Positions 1 through 8,198 of a DNA stretch of 64,000 bases are shown here, one piece after another; position 1 is the stretch's first letter, and each line of letters begins with the position of its first letter. Under the pieces are notes generated by a model. That model ran no database searches. It was not told where the DNA came from and saw only the letters and a program-made list of their open reading frames with translations. Source of the stretch: DATFVJ01 sp963851085 (GTDB lineage Bacteria > Actinomycetota > Actinomycetes > Streptosporangiales > Streptosporangiaceae). The translations under genes were made by a program, and so were the position numbers. The stretch is taken from NCBI GenBank assembly GCA_963851085.1, contig CAWKNX010000019.1, forward strand, positions 1-64,000, written 5' to 3'.

Positions 1-58
1 CGAGCAGATCCCCCCGCAGTAAAGGCCTGCCGCATCCGCGGCAGCCGTTCGGGAACAA

Positions 59-439
59 TCATCGGTTGTTCGCCAGGGTGCGGGTCGCCGCGGCGGCGAT
101 CGCCATGCTGAGCGCCCAGCCGACGACGCTGAGAACGGTGGCCACCACCGCCGGCAAGCCGCGGGACTGGAAGACGTCCTGCTGGCCGACGTGCACCAGC
201 GGGACAAGCTGATCGGCGCCGTAGAGCAGCGGATTGAATGCGGCGGTGTCGTCTCGCTGCACCCGCACCGGCGGGTGACGCGCGAAGTGCACGGTCGCGA
301 ACGTCAGCAGGCCGAGCGCCCATCCCGGCGCCCGCGTCGCGCCGCGGGCGCCCACAGCACCTGGCCTACCCCATCGATGGCCCATCGCTGGTGCCCAGCC
401 CCTGCGATGGGCCATCGATGGGGCTACGGGCACGGCCAC
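59..439 (-). pseudogene. C-terminal remnant of a membrane protein
   Basis: The minus-strand frame encodes a hydrophobic segment (ALGLLTFATVHF), then FNPLLYGADQLVPLVHVGQ, then a second membrane segment ending TRTLANNR. That arrangement resembles the C-terminal end of actinobacterial multi-pass membrane proteins of the kind fused to pentapeptide-like or oxidoreductase-like regions. About 30 N-terminal residues (AVPVAPSMAHRRG...) come from a palindromic repeat at 369-423, not from a recognisable protein domain. No complete gene is visible upstream of that repeat. I infer that the 5' part was lost at the repeat. Function cannot be assigned, and a short genuine gene starting inside the fragment is not excluded. 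Confidence 0.4.
369..423. repeat. 20-bp perfect inverted repeat of the CGATGGCCCATCG family
   Basis: The arms at 369-388 and 404-423 are exact reverse complements of 20 bases with a 15-base loop; their core is CATCGATGGCCCATCGC. Related sequence recurs at 18010-18055 (10-bp perfect arms) and around 48330-48362 (two direct copies of ATGGGCCA). This copy lies at the broken end of the membrane-protein remnant. It is a dispersed palindromic repeat of unknown function. Confidence 0.7.
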
Positions 440-639
440 GACGGCAGCCGGCCGCGCGGCGCGGCTCGTATCTGCCGGGTATCCCGGCCGGGGACGCGCC
501 CGGGGGTGTGAAGACTCCGGTTCGGGTTGCCCACCGGCGCCGGGTTTCCTCCCCGTCGTCCCGGCCGTGTTCAGTCTGGCGCCAAGGCCCGACCCGGGGT
601 GCGCTGCCGCGCGCCCGGATGGGCCAGGTGATTCTCGGT

Positions 640-1824
640 TCAGCCGGGCCTGCCGCCGGCCCAGCTCCAGGCGTAGCCCGGATCCTCGGCCTGCCGGGCC
701 GCCGGGCCGATAAGCAGCGGCCGGAACGTGTCGATCATGACGGCGGTCTCGTCGGTGCTCGTCCTGCCCTCGGCCAGGCCGCGCACCGCCGCCTCGACGG
801 CGCCAGGCTGCGGGCCATGCGTGAAACCGGATGGGTGCAGGCTGATCGAGCCAATCCCGATTCCCGATCCACGGCGCGCGGAGTAGTCGCCGGCGACGTA
901 GAACATCATCTCGTCGGAGTCCACGTTGTGATGGTTGTAGGGGATTGGCACCGCGGCGGCGTCGAAGTCGAGCGGCCGTGGGCAGAACGAGCAGACCACG
1001 AAGTTGGGTCCCTCGAACGTCTGATGCACCGGTGGCGGCGCGTGCGTCCGCTTAACCGACGGCTCGAAGTCCGCGATGTTGAACGCATGTGGGTACAGGC
1101 AGCCGTCCCAGCCGACCACGTCGAACGGATGATGCGCGTAGGTAAGCCTGGTCAGGCCCGCCCGGTTGCGGACAAGCACGGGCACATCCTCGCCGGCGGC
1201 GAGCAGCGGCCCGTCCGGCCCGCGCAGATCCCGTTCGCTGTATGGCGCGTGCTCGAGGAACTGCCCGTGGGCTGACAGGTACCGCCGCGGCGTCCCGATG
1301 TGCCCTCTCGCCTCGACGACAAGCGCCCGCGCGAGTGCCACGGGAATCCACCGGTGAATGGTTCCGGCCGGCACCAGAACGTAGTCACCGGGTCCGGCGT
1401 CGATCGCCCCGTAGACCGATTCGAGCCGCGCTTGACCTGCCTGGAGATACACCATCTCGTCGCCGGCGGAGTTGCGGTACAGCTCAGACGCCGTGTCCGC
1501 GGCCGCGTAGTAGATCCGCACGTCGTCGTTGCCGAGCAGCAACTGCCTGCCGAGCACGAGATCGCCGCCGCCGGGTAGCTCCGGGGTGCGGAAATGGCGC
1601 GGCGCCAGCGGCAGGTTGTGGGTGAGATGGCCGGCCGCGACGTCGTCAGGCACACCCTCACTCTTGACGATGGCCGTGGGCAGATGGACGTGATACAACA
1701 GCGAGGAATCGGAAGAAAAGCCTTCTTCACCCATCAATTCCTCGGCGTACAGGCCGCCATCGGGCCCGCGCATCTGAACATGCCGTTTCCGCGGGATTTC
1801 CCCGACCGCCCGGTAGTACGGCAT
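640..1824 (-). CDS. hmgA: Homogentisate 1,2-dioxygenase
   Basis: Predicted cytosolic Fe(II) dioxygenase that opens the ring of homogentisate to maleylacetoacetate in phenylalanine/tyrosine breakdown. The 394-residue product starts MPYYRAVGEIPRKRH and has the cupin features of the actinobacterial short form of the family: GEEGFSSDSSLLYH early, VPAGTIHRW in the N-terminal cupin, and HHNVDSDEMMFY followed by HPSGFTHGPQPG near the C terminus, which carry the expected metal-binding His/Glu residues. The ATG at 1824 was chosen because AAAGGAGA lies just upstream and the product begins like the family; the frame stays open further upstream but shows no family similarity there. No other tyrosine-catabolic gene is adjacent, so it appears to be a single-gene unit. 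Confidence 0.9.
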   Translation of the reverse strand: MPYYRAVGEIPRKRHVQMRGPDGGLYAEELMGEEGFSSDSSLLYHVHLPTAIVKSEGVPDDVAAGHLTHNLPLAPRHFRTPELPGGGDLVLGRQLLLGNDDVRIYYAAADTASELYRNSAGDEMVYLQAGQARLESVYGAIDAGPGDYVLVPAGTIHRWIPVALARALVVEARGHIGTPRRYLSAHGQFLEHAPYSERDLRGPDGPLLAAGEDVPVLVRNRAGLTRLTYAHHPFDVVGWDGCLYPHAFNIADFEPSVKRTHAPPPVHQTFEGPNFVVCSFCPRPLDFDAAAVPIPYNHHNVDSDEMMFYVAGDYSARRGSGIGIGSISLHPSGFTHGPQPGAVEAAVRGLAEGRTSTDETAVMIDTFRPLLIGPAARQAEDPGYAWSWAGGRPG

Positions 1825-2102
1825 CCTGTCTCCTTTGACCTCAGATGCTCGGGCCACCCGGCGGGATCGCCTTGGCCAGCCGGGTGCCGGAGCATCCGCT
1901 CGGCGCCATCCCGGCACCGCCGTCACTGGCGGCTGCGTCACCAGGGGCGGCGCAACGCCCCGTGCCGCAGCGCCGGTACATCCGGTACAGCCCCATACAG
2001 CCGGCAAAGCCTGTGCAGCGATCCGCGCGTGTCGCTCCTTTCCCGACTATAGACGCACAGCGTAGGGTCGGCATCGCCGGAGGAAGGACCACATACCCCC
2101 CG
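1825..2102. other. Divergent intergenic region hmgA / membrane protein
   Basis: This stretch of 278 bases between two divergent genes must hold both promoters. I see no RNA gene or convincing coding sequence. GGAGGA near 2080 is rather far from the ATG at 2103. No operator palindrome is obvious. Confidence 0.4.
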
Positions 2103-3662
2103 ATGAACGACGACAATCCGCCGGGTCGCAACGGTGGCCCGCCCGGCCATCAGGGCTTGCGGCTCCTGGCGCTGCTCACTGTGATCGCTGGCGTACTGGC
2201 CCTCGCCGCGGCCGCATTCGTGTTCTCGTATGCCCCGGTGTATGACATCGCGCGCGCCGCGGGTCTCAGGCCCGGGCTCGCGCGGTTCTATCCCGCGCTG
2301 CCCGACGCCGTGCTCGTGGTTGCCTGCGCAGCGGCGCTCGCGCTCCGCGGTGCCCACTGGTGGGCACGTTGGCTCGTCTGGCTGTCGATCATCGCCCTCG
2401 TCGCGCTGGTCGGCGCGGCGGACGCGGTGCACGCCATGGCGATCAAGCTTCCGCGGCGGCCCGCCGCCGCGGCGGTGGCGGTGCTCCCGTGGGCGCTGCT
2501 GCTGCTCGGCTTCCGGCTCTGGCTTTCGGTGCTGCGGCACACGAGGAAGGACCAGGCGCGACCCGCCCCGCCGGTGATCACGGTTGCGGCGGCAAAGGCA
2601 GCGGCAACGGCTGATGCGGCCATGGCCAGCCCAGCGGCCGATTCGGCCACGGCCAGCCCGGTGGCTGATCCGGGGATCCCGGGCCTGGCGATCCTCGCCC
2701 CTGCTGTGCGCCCAGACCCCGCCCCAGAACCCGCCACGGCGGGATCCACACCCGCGAGCCCGGCCCGTGTCGCAACGGAACCTGGCGCTGCCACACCGAG
2801 CGCTGCCACACTGAGCGCTGCCACTAGCGCTGCCACACCGGCAAGCCCGGCCGCGGGCGCGATGGAACCAGGCGGTGCCACACCACCCGTCATCTTGCGC
2901 GGGCTGGATCTCATCCTGCCGCCGTACCCCGACGAAGCCGAAGCAGCCGACCCCGCCCTGGCCGAAGCACCTGCTTTCGACCCACGCGACGCCGGTGAAC
3001 CTGCCACGGAACCAGCACCGGAGCCAGCCGACGCCAATCCCTGTCCCGACGCCGGTGAACCTGCCACGGAGCCAGCACCGGAACGGGCGGAGGCGGAGCC
3101 TGAGCCAGCAGCCAGCGCCAATGCCTGGCTCGATGACGCGCCGCTCGATGCGGCCACTGACCACGGCGGAATCGGCGGCGAAGGGCGGGACGTCATTGGC
3201 GAAGGCTACGGCCGCGACCGTTCGCCCGGACCGTTCGCCACCGATCCCTATCCGCGCGGCCGTGCGCCACAGAGCGCCACTTCTGGCTCGCCGCTCGGGG
3301 CGCCGGTACCCGAGACGGTGCGGCCAAGCGCAGCCGTTAAGGATCATGTGGGCGCCGCGCCCACGTTCGCGATGCCGCCCGGGGCGGAAACATCTGACGG
3401 CCCGTCGCCACCGCCGGATGCCGCAGCGCGGGCGGCTGGAACGGACCAGCCGGCCGCGGAGCACGGCACGCGGGAACCCCGGGCGGCTGGACCGGAGACG
3501 CCGGACGGCGAACTGGCGCGGCCGGCCGCGCGTGCGCCAGGAAGGCCAGCACCGGAATCGGCGCGATCATCCGCGCGTGAGCCGGGCACCGTTAACGGTG
3601 AGGCGGATTCCGCGACCGATTTCCGGCGCGTCCGTAGCTCCCCGGTACCGCCAGAAGAGTGA
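2103..3662 (+). CDS. Four-helix membrane protein with long Ala/Pro/Glu tail (DUF2637/SpdB-like)
   Basis: The 519-residue product has a short polar start (MNDDNPPGRNGG), four predicted membrane segments within about the first 155 residues (including LLALLTVIAGVLALAAAAFV), and then about 360 residues of low-complexity Ala/Pro/Glu/Thr-rich sequence. The membrane part resembles the DUF2637/SpdB-like family of actinomycetes. The tail contains a 20-residue tandem duplication (DAGEPATEPAPE...) from a 60-bp DNA repeat and short ATPSAAT-type repeats. Function is unknown. The start at 2103 is the first ATG before the hydrophobic segment; the frame is open upstream to 1845 but lacks protein-like sequence there. 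The gene converges with ispF. Confidence 0.6.
   Translation: MNDDNPPGRNGGPPGHQGLRLLALLTVIAGVLALAAAAFVFSYAPVYDIARAAGLRPGLARFYPALPDAVLVVACAAALALRGAHWWARWLVWLSIIALVALVGAADAVHAMAIKLPRRPAAAAVAVLPWALLLLGFRLWLSVLRHTRKDQARPAPPVITVAAAKAAATADAAMASPAADSATASPVADPGIPGLAILAPAVRPDPAPEPATAGSTPASPARVATEPGAATPSAATLSAATSAATPASPAAGAMEPGGATPPVILRGLDLILPPYPDEAEAADPALAEAPAFDPRDAGEPATEPAPEPADANPCPDAGEPATEPAPERAEAEPEPAASANAWLDDAPLDAATDHGGIGGEGRDVIGEGYGRDRSPGPFATDPYPRGRAPQSATSGSPLGAPVPETVRPSAAVKDHVGAAPTFAMPPGAETSDGPSPPPDAAARAAGTDQPAAEHGTREPRAAGPETPDGELARPAARAPGRPAPESARSSAREPGTVNGEADSATDFRRVRSSPVPPEE
2988..3081 (+). repeat. 60-bp-period tandem duplication in the membrane protein tail
   Basis: The 34-base stretch beginning GACGCCGGTGAACCTGCCAC occurs at 2988 and again at 3048 with one or two changes, an exact 60-base offset that keeps the reading frame. 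It is followed by similar Glu/Pro/Ala codons. This looks like recent slippage or duplication inside a low-complexity coding tail. Confidence 0.8.
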
Positions 3663-3690
3663 GCGTCCAGCCGGCCGCAGCGTTGATTCG

Positions 3691-3739
3691 TGATCGCGGT
3701 ATTTTTACCGCGCATGCTTCCCAAAAGTTACCGCGATCA
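3691..3739. terminator. Inverted repeat TGATCGCGGTA... between convergent genes
   Basis: The arms TGATCGCGGTA (3691-3701) and TACCGCGATCA (3729-3739) are perfect reverse complements around a 27-base loop. The 3' arm includes the ispF stop codon. A closely related, much longer palindrome lies at 37303-37355, also between two convergent gene ends. The position suggests a bidirectional terminator or a dispersed repeat that settles at gene ends. No U-tract is present. Confidence 0.55.
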
Positions 3740-4261
3740 TGAACGTGAGCTATCGCCGGATGCCCTACGCTCCGGCGGCACGCCAGTCCTGCCGTCTTCA
3801 GCCGCGATAGCGACAATGGCGGTCGCGACGGCTGCGATGCCCTCGCCGCGCCCGGTGAGGCCAAGCCCATCTGTCGTAGTGGCCGCCACCGTGACCTGAG
3901 CGCCGCCGAGCGCGGCGGAGAGCACGGCCTCGGCCTCGGCCCGCCGCGGCGCGATCTTCGGCTGGTTCCCGATGAGCTGTATGGCGACGTTGCCGACGCG
4001 GTACCCGGCGCCGCAGACGAGCTCGGCGACGGCAGACAGCAGCTCGGTTCCTGCCGCGCCGGCCCACCTCGGTTCGTCCGTGCCGAAGCAGCGGCCGAGA
4101 TCACCAAGGCCCGCAGCCGACAACAGGGCATCGCAGGCCGCGTGCGCGGCGACATCACCATCGGAATGGCCGGCGAGCCCATCCTGGTCCGGCCAGAAGA
4201 GCCCGGCCAGATAGAGCGGGCGGCCGGAACGCAGCGGGTGGACATCGACCCCGATGCCCAC
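3737..4261 (-). CDS. ispF: 2-C-methyl-D-erythritol 2,4-cyclodiphosphate synthase
   Basis: Cyclises CDP-methylerythritol 2-phosphate to MEcPP in the non-mevalonate isoprenoid pathway. The signature parts are all present: RVGIGVDVHPL with the metal-binding DxH, HSDGDVAAHAACDALLSA, and ATTTDGLGLTGRGEGIAA. The product has 174 residues if it starts at the GTG at 4261 (family about 160), the extra residues being C-terminal. I chose this start because it places VGIGVDVH at the N terminus, as in the family. It begins only about 10 bases after the carD stop, so the two are co-transcribed. In mycobacteria ispD lies between carD and ispF; here it is absent. Confidence 0.9.
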   Translation of the reverse strand: MGIGVDVHPLRSGRPLYLAGLFWPDQDGLAGHSDGDVAAHAACDALLSAAGLGDLGRCFGTDEPRWAGAAGTELLSAVAELVCGAGYRVGNVAIQLIGNQPKIAPRRAEAEAVLSAALGGAQVTVAATTTDGLGLTGRGEGIAAVATAIVAIAAEDGRTGVPPERRASGDSSRS

Positions 4262-4271
4262 CCGTGGCAGA

Positions 4272-4760
4272 TCAGTGCTCAGTAGACAGAACCTCGTCGA
4301 GGAGCGCTTCCGCCTTGTCCTCGTTCGTTTTCTCGGCAAGCGCGAGTTCGCTCACGAGAATCTGCCGAGCCTTGGCAAGCATGCGCTTCTCACCCGCGGA
4401 AAGTCCGCGTTCCCGGTCCCTTCTCCACAGGTCGCGTACGACTTCCGCAACCTTGTTCACGTCACCGGAGGCGAGCTTCTCCAGATTCGCCTTGTACCTG
4501 CGTGACCAGTTCGTCGGCTCCTCGGTGTGCGGCGCACGGAGCACCTCGAACACCCTCTCAAGCCCCTCCTGGCCAACGACGTCACGCACGCCGACAAGCT
4601 CAGCGTTATCGGCGGGCACGCGCACCGTCAGGTCGCCCTTGTCGACCTTCAAGACCAGGTAGGATCTTGCCTCGCCCTTAATCGTCCGAGTCTCAACGGC
4701 TTCAATCCGAGCAGCCCCATGGTGGGGGTAGACGACAGTGTCGCCGACCTTAAAAGTCAT
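4272..4760 (-). CDS. carD: CarD family RNA polymerase-binding transcription factor
   Basis: CarD binds the RNA polymerase beta subunit and stabilises open promoter complexes; it controls rRNA and stress transcription in actinobacteria. The 162-residue product has the usual length. It begins MTFKVGDTVVYPHHGAARIE (the Tudor-like RNA polymerase-interaction domain, about residues 1-60), and the helical C-terminal DNA-binding domain contains NWSRRYKANLEKLASGD. A purine-rich GGAAGGGG lies upstream of the ATG. It precedes ispF on the same strand and is divergent from the hypothetical gene at 5057. Confidence 0.95.
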   Translation of the reverse strand: MTFKVGDTVVYPHHGAARIEAVETRTIKGEARSYLVLKVDKGDLTVRVPADNAELVGVRDVVGQEGLERVFEVLRAPHTEEPTNWSRRYKANLEKLASGDVNKVAEVVRDLWRRDRERGLSAGEKRMLAKARQILVSELALAEKTNEDKAEALLDEVLSTEH

Positions 4761-5056
4761 GTGGCAAGTACCCCTTCCGCTGAAGACAAGGTTACCACGG
4801 CGGACGCGGGTGATAAACCGTCCTTGACGGTAAACGTGCAGGTCACTGGGGAATTTCGGGACATCAGAATACGTGTGTGACATGCACAGGGCGCTTCCGC
4901 CCCAGCCCGGCCCGGCCCCCTCAAGCCGGACCTTCTTCGTTCCGTGCGCATACGGGTTCACCACTGCGGGCGTCGCTGGCTCATACTGGGAAATGCGGCG
5001 GCGGGCCTCGGCGATCGGCGAGGTCACGGCACCCGCGCCACAAGATCTCTCGGCCG

Positions 5057-5818
5057 GTGACGGAGGTGCCCGAGGAGATGGGCGGCGAACCCGAGCGGGA
5101 CGAGGGCGGTCTGCCGCCGGTCGACATCGAGATCCCGGACGATGCACGGGAACTCGACCGCGACGTGCAGGCCTACTACCGCGAGTTGCGCGCGGAACGG
5201 CGGCGGCGCCGGGTTCAGCGGCTTGTCACACCGTTCACCAGGCACGGGATAGTAGTCCCGATGATCGCCGGGACGCTCGCGTTGACTCTGTTCGTCGGCA
5301 CCATGCTCACGGTGATCACGAGCACGCCTGAGCCGTCGTCTGTGTCAGCGCCGCGGCTCACCGCGCCGGCCTTGATCCCTCCGGCCGGGCAGCTGGGCGG
5401 GCCGCTGCCCGCCGCGGCGGTCTGGATCGACAACAGGGCGTCGCAGCTCACCGACCTCAGACCCGCTGTGCTCGCGATCGTTCCCTCCGTCTGCCGTTGC
5501 CTCACCACATTGCGGCAGCTCACAGCGCAGGCCGCCGCGACCCAGGTCAAGATCTACTTCGTCGGCACAGGCAGCGGGGTCAAGCAGCTCACGAGCCTCG
5601 CCGCCCAGGCGGGCCGCGGGACCGTCCAGGTGGTAGACGACAGGGAAGACGTCCTGGCCGCGTACCAGCCCGTCGGGCTTACGGTCATTCTCGTGCACAG
5701 CGACACCGCCGTGACATCGGTGGAACGCGGACTGATCCCGGGTGTCAAGCTCCAGGACAAGCTGAGGCAGCTCCCGATGCCTGGCCTTGGCTACCCCCTG
5801 AGTCCCGCGCCCGGCTGA
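5057..5818 (+). CDS. Single-pass membrane-anchored hypothetical protein
   Basis: The protein of about 253 residues has an acidic, charged cytoplasmic N terminus of about 65 residues (ending RELRAERRRRRVQRL), one membrane segment (PMIAGTLALTLFVGTML), and an extracytoplasmic domain. That domain contains AVLAIVPSVCRCLTTLRQL, with a C-x-C motif where thioredoxin-like folds carry their cysteines, followed by VKIYFVGTG. A thioredoxin-like fold is possible but not established. Start: GTG at 5057; ATG at 5078 in the same frame is an alternative. It is followed after 80 bases by a UbiA-family gene on the same strand. Function unknown. Confidence 0.6.
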   Translation: MTEVPEEMGGEPERDEGGLPPVDIEIPDDARELDRDVQAYYRELRAERRRRRVQRLVTPFTRHGIVVPMIAGTLALTLFVGTMLTVITSTPEPSSVSAPRLTAPALIPPAGQLGGPLPAAAVWIDNRASQLTDLRPAVLAIVPSVCRCLTTLRQLTAQAAATQVKIYFVGTGSGVKQLTSLAAQAGRGTVQVVDDREDVLAAYQPVGLTVILVHSDTAVTSVERGLIPGVKLQDKLRQLPMPGLGYPLSPAPG

Positions 5819-5898
5819 GCCGGGCCCGGCGACGGGCGTGCGGGCAGCGACCAGGTGGGCGCGCCCAAGGTGCGGCCCACCCAAGTAGCCTTCGACCC

Positions 5899-6741
5899 GT
5901 GCGAGCACGCGTACTCGAAGGTCTCGTCAGGAGCTGCCATCCAGAGCCGGTGTGCGCCGTCGCGGCCGGGGTCGCCGCGATCGCGTACGCGGCAGGCCGC
6001 GGGCTCACGGGTACAGTGATCGCCGGCCTGGCGGTGCTGACCGGTCAGCTCTCCATCGGCTGGAGCAACGACTACCTGGACCGGCGGGTCGACAAGGCCG
6101 CTGGCAGGCGGGACAAGCCGCTCGCGCTTGGCAGCGTTCGCCCGGCGCTCGTCGCGGCCGCCGCGGCGACGGCGGCCGTCTGCTGCATCCCGCTGTCACT
6201 CGCGAGCGGGTGGCGCGGGGGGCTCGCGCAGCTCGCCGCGGTCGCCTCGGGCTGGATCTACAACCTCGGCGTGAAGCGCACGCTCTGGTCGCCGGTCCCG
6301 TTCATCCCGGGATTCGGCCTGTTCCCCGCGTTCGTCACGCTTGGCCTGCCTGGTCATCCATGGCCCGCGTGGTGGGCACTGACCGCAGGCGCCCTGCTTG
6401 GGGTCGGCGCGCATTTTGCCAACGTCCTCCCCGACCTGCCCGCTGACCTCGCGACCGGTGTGCTCGGCCTGCCGCAGCGGCTGGGCGGCAGGATTTCGCG
6501 CTTCCTGGCGGGCGCGTTTCTCGGCGCGGCGACCGCGGTCCTCGCGATAGCGCCAGACGGCTTCGACGCGCTCGCCGCGGCCGGCCTCGCCGTGTCAATC
6601 GCGGTAATCGCCACCGGCCTGGCCGGTGCCATCGCGGGCCCACGGCACCAGACGGGGCGCGTCCTCACCATGGTCGCCGTCATTACCGCTGGCCTGCTCG
6701 ACGTCGTCCTGCTCGTGGCAAGGGCGGGCCAGATGAGCTGA
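5899..6741 (+). CDS. UbiA family prenyltransferase
   Basis: Integral membrane enzyme of the UbiA superfamily, which moves polyprenyl groups onto aromatic or other acceptors. The 280-residue product has about eight hydrophobic segments. The first Asp-rich motif is clear, NDYLDRRVDKAAGRRDKPLA (the NDxxDxxxD signature), and a weaker second one is DLPADLATGVLGLP. Start: GTG at 5899, preceding ARVLEGLVRSCHPEP, the usual beginning of this group. The acceptor cannot be told from sequence; the gene is not next to menaquinone, heme or arabinan genes. It lies between an anchored hypothetical protein and an LpqE-like lipoprotein. Confidence 0.8.
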   Translation: MRARVLEGLVRSCHPEPVCAVAAGVAAIAYAAGRGLTGTVIAGLAVLTGQLSIGWSNDYLDRRVDKAAGRRDKPLALGSVRPALVAAAAATAAVCCIPLSLASGWRGGLAQLAAVASGWIYNLGVKRTLWSPVPFIPGFGLFPAFVTLGLPGHPWPAWWALTAGALLGVGAHFANVLPDLPADLATGVLGLPQRLGGRISRFLAGAFLGAATAVLAIAPDGFDALAAAGLAVSIAVIATGLAGAIAGPRHQTGRVLTMVAVITAGLLDVVLLVARAGQMS

Positions 6742-6836
6742 CCGCGGGCTTACCGGAGGGCAGGTGAATGCTCCACAGCGCCGACCGCTACGCTTTCGGT
6801 GCCTTATCCGTACGTCAGCCGGAGGGAGACGACTCC

Positions 6837-7448
6837 GTGATCCGCAGTAGCGCCCTTCGGCTTCTGGTGATCGCCGCCGCGGTCGCGCTGATCCCGGCGC
6901 TCGCCGGCTGTGCAGCCGGCCTGAACGCCCAGACCAACCGGCCCTTCGATACGACCCAGGGCGCGAGCACGGTCTTCCACAACATCGCCATCAGGGACGT
7001 GTTCGTGCTCGGACCTGACGTGAACGGAACGCTTCAGCCCGGGCAGGCGGCGAGCATGTTCCTCGCCCTGGACAACGAGGGCGCCCCCGACCGGCTCACC
7101 GCCGTCTCGGCCCTCGGGACCGCGGTGTCGGTGACGATTCAGGGCGGGACGGTGAACCTGCGCCGGGGACAGCCAGCACTCCTCACCGGCCCGTCGCCCG
7201 AGGTGGTGCTCAACGGGCTCACCAGGGCGCTGAGCGGTGGCGAGTCCATCCCGGTCGCGCTTACCTTCCAGAACGCTGGCACGGTCACTATGATCATCCC
7301 CGTCGTGCCGCGGGTTGACTACTACGCGACGTTCTCACCCCCGCCGAGCCCCACCCCAACGCCCACGAGGCGCGCGCAGAAGAGCCCGAAATCGTCTCCC
7401 ACAAGGTCCGCGGGGTCGGCCACCCCGACGCCCACTGCCACGCCGTAG
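6837..7448 (+). CDS. LpqE-like lipoprotein
   Basis: Secreted lipoprotein of about 203 residues. The N terminus has a basic start, a hydrophobic core (LLVIAAAVALIPALAGC) and a lipobox LAGC, so Cys22 or so would be lipidated. A beta-rich domain follows with NIAIRDVFVLGP and FLALDNEGAPDRL, then a Pro/Thr/Ser-rich tail. The domain and its place between carD and radA-disA match mycobacterial LpqE; the role of that family is not settled. Start: GTG at 6837, eight bases after GGAGGGAG. It converges with regX3. Confidence 0.7.
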   Translation: MIRSSALRLLVIAAAVALIPALAGCAAGLNAQTNRPFDTTQGASTVFHNIAIRDVFVLGPDVNGTLQPGQAASMFLALDNEGAPDRLTAVSALGTAVSVTIQGGTVNLRRGQPALLTGPSPEVVLNGLTRALSGGESIPVALTFQNAGTVTMIIPVVPRVDYYATFSPPPSPTPTPTRRAQKSPKSSPTRSAGSATPTPTATP

Positions 7449-7510
7449 CGAGCATGTCACACAATCGCGGCGCCCTCGGCGGTCCAGCCTGCCATCCCAG
7501 CGGCGCCGCG

Positions 7511-8198
7511 TCAGGCACTGGATTCGAATTTGTAGCCGAGCCCGCGGACCGTGACGATGTGACGCGGGCTGGCCGGATCCCGCTCGATCTTCGCCCGCAA
7601 CCGCTTGACGTGCACGTCGAGTGTCTTGGTGTCACCGACGTAGTCGACACCCCAGACACGGTCGATGAGCTGCATGCGGGTCAGCACCCGGTCGGCGTTG
7701 CGCAGCAGGACCTCGAGCAGCTCGAACTCCTTGAGCGGCAACTGGACCTGCTTTCCGCGCACGGTGACGACGTGCCTGTCCACGTCCATCCGCACCGGGC
7801 CGGCCTTCCAGCGTGGCCGTCTGAAGCTCCTCGGTCTCACCCTGCCGGCGCAGCACCGCGCGGATCCGGGCGACGAGCTCGCGCGAGGAGAACGGCTTGG
7901 TCACATAGTCGTCGGCGCCGAGTTCCAGCCCGACCACCTTGTCGACCTCGGTGTCCTTGGCGGTAAGCATGATCACCGGCACGTTCGAGCGCTGCCGCAA
8001 CGTCCGGCACACCTCGGTGCCAGGCAGACCGGGGAGCATCAGATCGAGCAGTACCAGGTCGGCGCCGCTGCGGTCGAAGGTGTCGAGCGCGTCGGGGCCG
8101 GTCGGGCATACGGCTACCTCGAAACCCTCCTTGCGCAGCATGTAGGAGAGGGCGTCGCTGAACGACTCCTCGTCCTCGACAACAAGCACACGGGTCAC
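7511..8198 (-). pseudogene. regX3: Response regulator RegX3, interrupted by a one-base frameshift
   Basis: OmpR/PhoB-type response regulator of the phosphate-responsive SenX3-RegX3 pair. The receiver domain is intact (VVEDEESF, phospho-acceptor D52 in LVLLDLMLPG, TKPFSSREL). The winged-helix domain is also intact (AGPVRMDVDRHVV, LPLKEFELLEVLLRN, DTKTLDVHVKRLRAKIE, TVRGLGYKFES), but it lies in a different frame. The break is near 7803-7808, where CTGGAAGGCC has one base too many; removing it gives a 228-residue protein, the usual RegX3 length. The GTG start overlaps the senX3 stop by four bases (GTGA). It could be a sequencing error or a true null allele. Confidence 0.85.

Noticed and set aside
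1938..3464. 508-codon minus-strand frame opposite the DUF2637-like gene
   Set aside because: It is Arg/Gly/Cys-rich with no domain or ribosome site, while the plus strand has a clear membrane protein. It remains a weak alternative only for the low-complexity tail.
7511..7840. Stand-alone winged-helix protein in the regX3 region
   Set aside because: Its sequence continues exactly where the receiver-domain frame is lost, so it is the second half of frameshifted regX3, not a separate gene.
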